64,000 bases of DNA from Curtobacterium flaccumfaciens (GTDB taxonomy: Bacteria; Actinomycetota; Actinomycetes; Actinomycetales; Microbacteriaceae): the NCBI RefSeq assembly GCF_004361695.1, contig NZ_SNVW01000016.1, forward strand, positions 1 through 64,000. Reading direction: 5' to 3'. Of the stretch, positions 61,442-64,000 are shown one piece after another (the first letter of the stretch is position 1; the number at the start of each line of letters is the position of its first letter). The position numbers were made by a program, and so were the translations under genes. The notes beneath the pieces are model-generated. The model made no database searches. It saw only the letters and a list, made by a program, of their open reading frames with translations, and was not told the origin of the DNA.

Positions 61442-61447
61442 TACGCT
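61442..61447 (+). promoter_or_regulatory. Candidate -10 hexamer of the RNA methyltransferase gene
   Basis: TACGCT lies 6 bp before the GTG at 61454, the same arrangement as at 2251. Confidence 0.5.
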
Positions 61448-61453
61448 GGGGAC

Positions 61454-62095
61454 GTGACCACCGCGCCCGAGCCGTCCCACGAGCGCACGACGAACGGGGT
61501 CGGGCCGCACCCCGAACCGTGGCCCGACGACCCCCGGCTCGACCCGGAGCTTCTCGCCACCGGGGACACCCGCAACGTGGTCGACCGCTTCCGGTACTGG
61601 TCGATGGACGCCATCGTCGCCGAACTCGACACCCGACGGCACGCCTTCGACGTGGCGATCGAGAACTGGCAGCACGACCTGAACATCGGGTCGATCGTGC
61701 GGAGCGCCAACGCGTTCCTCGCCGGCACGGTGCACATCATCGGGCGCCGGCGGTGGAACAAGCGCGGCGCGATGGTCACCGACCGCTACCAGCACGTCCG
61801 CTACCACCCCGACGTCGACGCCTTCCGCGCGGCCATGCGCGAGGACGACCGACCGGTGATCGCGATCGACAACACCCCCGGCGCCGAGCGGATCGAGTCC
61901 GCCGTGATGCCCGAGCGCTGCGTGTTCCTGTTCGGGCAGGAGGGGCCGGGCCTCACGGAGGCGGCGGTCGCCGGCGCGGACGGGCACCTCGAGATCACGC
62001 AGTTCGGGTCGACGCGGAGCATCAACGCCTCGGCGGCGGCCGCGATCGTCATGCACAGCTGGGTCGTCCAGCACGCCGACCTCGGCGGCGACTGA
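61454..62095 (+). CDS. TrmH/SpoU-family RNA 2'-O-methyltransferase
   Basis: The 213-residue knotted methyltransferase shows the SPOUT motifs: NWQHDLNIGSIVRSANAF (motif 1 with Asn and Arg), CVFLFGQEGPGLTEAAV (motif 2) and ITQFGSTRSINASAAAAIVMHSW (motif 3). It methylates a ribose in tRNA or rRNA; the target is not determined by sequence. The GTG start lies 6 bp after TACGCT, with no ribosome site. An acidic N-terminal extension of about 40 residues precedes the domain. Confidence 0.9.
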   Translation: MTTAPEPSHERTTNGVGPHPEPWPDDPRLDPELLATGDTRNVVDRFRYWSMDAIVAELDTRRHAFDVAIENWQHDLNIGSIVRSANAFLAGTVHIIGRRRWNKRGAMVTDRYQHVRYHPDVDAFRAAMREDDRPVIAIDNTPGAERIESAVMPERCVFLFGQEGPGLTEAAVAGADGHLEITQFGSTRSINASAAAAIVMHSWVVQHADLGGD

Positions 62096-62126
62096 GGCCG
62101 GCTCCGTCGGCGGTGTCAGGCCGCCG

Positions 62127-62219
62127 CGGAAGCGACACCTGCGCGGTCGACGCCGGCGTCCGGGGCGGAAGAGCGACAGATGCCCGCTGGAGTACGGCGG
62201 TGGACTGTCGCTTTCGCGA
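62127..62219. repeat. Inverted and direct AAGCGACA boxes between convergent genes
   Basis: GGAAGCGACA occurs near 62128, GGAAGAGCGACAG near 62168, and its inverse CTGTCGCTTTC near 62205-62215. They can form alternative stems. The gap 62096-62358 also has one CTGGAGGC half-site (62248-62259) and no gene. Confidence 0.5.
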
Positions 62220-62358
62220 CGGGGCGGCGCGGGGCGGGGGTGAGTCGTGCCTCCAGGCCGGGTCGGCGTCGCTCCGGACGCGGGCCGATCCCGACCCCGG
62301 GCCGCTCCCGAAGCAGGTCGCTCGGGACGCTGGCCGCTCTCGTCGGCGAGCGCTCGCG

Positions 62359-63357
62359 TCAGCGAGCCGCGGTCGTCCGCCGGGCGACCAGCCGCGGCTC
62401 GACGAGCACCTCGGTGGCAGCGAGCCCCGGGTCCGCGATCCGCGCGAGCAACCGCTCGCCGGCGCCGCGACCGATCTCGACACTGCGGTCGTCGATGCTC
62501 GTCAGGCCGACGTAGCGCGTCGCGGCCAGCGGTGTGTCGTCGTAGCCCATCACCGAGACGTCCTCGGGGACGCGGAGCCCGCGGGCAGCGAGCTCGGACA
62601 GTGCACCGATCGCCATCACGTCGTTCGCGGCGAAGACCGCGGTGACGTCGGGGTGAGCGTCGAGGAGCTCCGCGACCGCGGTCGACCCCGCCTCCTCCGT
62701 CGGTTCGCCGGGGAGGACGACCACGGCGACGTCCGCCGCCTCGCCGACGCGCTGCTCGAAGCCGGCGCGGCGTTCGGCCGATGCCGCCGACCGTGCTCCG
62801 ACGAACCCGAGGCGGACGTGGCCGAGGCCGAGCAGGTGCTCCGCGGCCATGCGCCCGCCGGCACGGTCGTCGTTCGCGACGGTGTCGGCACGGGGGATCG
62901 TGACGCGACCGCCGGCGATGACGAGCGGGGTGGACGCCGGGATCGCGAGGTCGGTGTCCGGCTCACCGGCGATCACGAGGCCCTCGACGCGCATCGACAG
63001 GAACCCCTCGACGGGCGAGACGTCGAGCCCGGTGTTGAGGAAACGGTCGGCGACGACGAGCCGGTGACCCTGGTCCTGCAGCGCTTCGCGGAGGCCCGTC
63101 AGCAGGTCGACGAACCACTGGTTCCGGAAGTCGTCGAGCACCACGCCGATCGTCCGGGAGCGGGTACCGGCCAGGGAGACGGCCGCGGTGCTCGGGCGGT
63201 AGTCGAGCTCCTGGATGGCCTTCAGCACGGCGTCGCGGCGCTGCTGGCTCACCCGGGGGGACCGCTGCAGCACGAGCGAGACGAGGGACTTCGAGACCCC
63301 GGCGCGCGCTGCGACGTCGTAGATGGTCGCGGGTTTGCCGGCTCCCATGATCTGCAT
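62359..63357 (-). CDS. LacI-family transcriptional regulator
   Basis: The 332-residue repressor has the LacI helix-turn-helix (ATIYDVAARAGVSKSLVSLVLQRSPRVSQQRRDAVLKAIQELDYRPS) and a periplasmic-binding-protein-like effector domain (IGVVLDDFRNQWFVDLL, GLVIAGEP, NDDRAGGRMAAEHLLGLGH, FAANDVMAIGAL, VMGYDDTPLAA). GGAGG lies 3 nt before the ATG at 63357 and 12 nt before ATG 63348. It is followed upstream on the same strand by a uronate-dehydrogenase-like gene, so it may govern a sugar-acid pathway. Confidence 0.92.
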   Translation of the reverse strand: MQIMGAGKPATIYDVAARAGVSKSLVSLVLQRSPRVSQQRRDAVLKAIQELDYRPSTAAVSLAGTRSRTIGVVLDDFRNQWFVDLLTGLREALQDQGHRLVVADRFLNTGLDVSPVEGFLSMRVEGLVIAGEPDTDLAIPASTPLVIAGGRVTIPRADTVANDDRAGGRMAAEHLLGLGHVRLGFVGARSAASAERRAGFEQRVGEAADVAVVVLPGEPTEEAGSTAVAELLDAHPDVTAVFAANDVMAIGALSELAARGLRVPEDVSVMGYDDTPLAATRYVGLTSIDDRSVEIGRGAGERLLARIADPGLAATEVLVEPRLVARRTTAAR

Positions 63358-63406
63358 CGACCTCCGTGGCTCTCGTCGTCGATCGTAGCGGGGGTCGTCC
63401 GTCGCC

Positions 63407-64000
63407 TCAGTCGCGTCCGCGTCCGAGCGGCTGCTTCGCGAGTTCACCACCGAGGAACTCCATGTCCTCGCCGGGCAGTCCGGCGCGCTCATCGGCGTCG
63501 AGTACGGCGGCGGCGTCGTCGACCGGCCGGAACCCGATGCGCTCGCCCGCCGCGAAGTCCGCCGGTGCTCCGGTGTTCCGGGACACCGCCCACACGACGT
63601 GGTGGCCCGGCTCCGTCAGCTCGACGGTCGCCTGGACCAGCCGCGTCAGGTCGTCCGGTGACGTCCACATCAGCAGCGCCCTCGCCGTGTGCGGCCGATC
63701 CCCGAACGCGCCGATGCGGGCGGAGACGACGGACATGCCGAACCGGTCGGCGAACAGGCTGCCGAGGAGCTCCATCGCGGCCTTCGTGACGCCGTAGTAC
63801 GAGTCCGGCCGAGGGAGCCGGTCACCCGGGACGCTCCCGGGGGTGGCGGTGTCCGCATCGCCGATCAGCTCGGGGACCCGGCCGACGGCGTGGATCGAGC
63901 TCGCCTGGACGACCCGCAGGACCCCTGCGGCAGCCGCGGCCTCGAGCACGTTCTTCGTCCCGGTGACGTTGGCGTCGACGAGGGCGTCCCACTCGTCCTC
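63407..64000 (-). CDS. NAD-dependent epimerase/dehydratase, uronate dehydrogenase-like (5' end beyond window)
   Basis: The C-terminal 197 residues of an extended short-chain dehydrogenase run in from the right edge. Seen are NVTGTKNVLEAA, QASSIHAVG, the catalytic YxxxK in DSYYGVTKAAMELL, and SARIGAFGDRPHTARALLMWTSPDDLTRLVQA, a pattern typical of uronate dehydrogenases that oxidise galacturonate or glucuronate to lactones. The NAD-binding GxxGxxG lies outside the window. The adjacent LacI gene would be its likely regulator. Confidence 0.82.
   Translation of the reverse strand, partial: EDEWDALVDANVTGTKNVLEAAAAAGVLRVVQASSIHAVGRVPELIGDADTATPGSVPGDRLPRPDSYYGVTKAAMELLGSLFADRFGMSVVSARIGAFGDRPHTARALLMWTSPDDLTRLVQATVELTEPGHHVVWAVSRNTGAPADFAAGERIGFRPVDDAAAVLDADERAGLPGEDMEFLGGELAKQPLGRGRD

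Overview
The window is very GC-rich, with dense and often overlapping coding. ATGA/GTGA stop-start overlaps are common, GTG starts are frequent, and several genes look leaderless. Together with the gene families (DtxR-type MntR, an HspR-type HAIR box, septum-formation domain, actinobacterial Asp23/AmaP cluster) this indicates an actinobacterium. Microbacteriaceae, perhaps Curtobacterium, is my impression from protein resemblance and was not tested. I saw no rRNA, tRNA, CRISPR array, phage or transposase gene, so this reads as a chromosomal segment of housekeeping and carbohydrate or envelope functions.

Layout. 1-5.8 kb: a large secreted Ig-like repeat protein (runs off the left edge), an RlmG/RsmC-type methyltransferase and a secreted M60 metallopeptidase. 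5.9-13.9 kb: aldo/keto reductase, a small conserved protein, a GH2 beta-mannosidase, a polyprenyl glycosylphosphotransferase, TatA and an MFS exporter. 13.9-16.8 kb: a ClpB without its N-domain behind a HAIR operator, and a DUF2231 membrane protein. 16.8-22.5 kb: a two-component system preceded by six 11/12-bp direct repeats, then a lipoprotein and a MacB-type efflux set. 22.5-30.5 kb: a sugar ABC importer (lipoprotein plus two permeases), a 519-bp gap with a duplicated 95-bp element, and a fructose operon (DeoR regulator, 1-phosphofructokinase, PTS EIIABC). 30.5-33.5 kb: GH20 hexosaminidase divergent from a ROK regulator. 33.6-41.2 kb: DedA protein, DUF2945 protein, Ser/Thr kinase, TrpF, HAD phosphatase, thioesterase, nitroreductase, AEC transporter, a Met/Cys-rich candidate metal-storage protein and exonuclease III. 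41.4-44.4 kb: an Asp23/Gls24-AmaP envelope operon ending in an APH-like kinase. 44.4-50.7 kb: M23 endopeptidase, polytopic membrane protein, pyrE and a Pro/Ala-rich septum-formation-domain protein. 50.8-55.8 kb: aldo/keto reductase, HEAT-repeat protein, then a manganese module: yybP-ykoY riboswitch, CaCA-type cation exporter and MntR, followed by a CPBP protease. 55.9-64 kb: secreted PAP2 phosphatase, L,D-transpeptidase, trans-aconitate methyltransferase, NagD-type phosphatase, TetR regulator, SpoU-type RNA methyltransferase, LacI regulator and a partial uronate-dehydrogenase-like gene.

The strongest non-gene signals are: the Mn2+ riboswitch with a visible P1/alternative-hairpin switch; a dispersed family of palindromes built on CTGGAGGCGCGG (five paired copies plus half-sites, some inside genes); a duplicated 95-bp element with 10-bp terminal inverted repeats; helically phased direct repeats in front of an OmpR-type regulator; and -10-like hexamers placed 6-8 bp before start codons. 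No complete unknown multi-gene system stands out. The least explained items are the Met/Cys-rich protein, the kinase at the end of the Asp23 operon and the repeat families.
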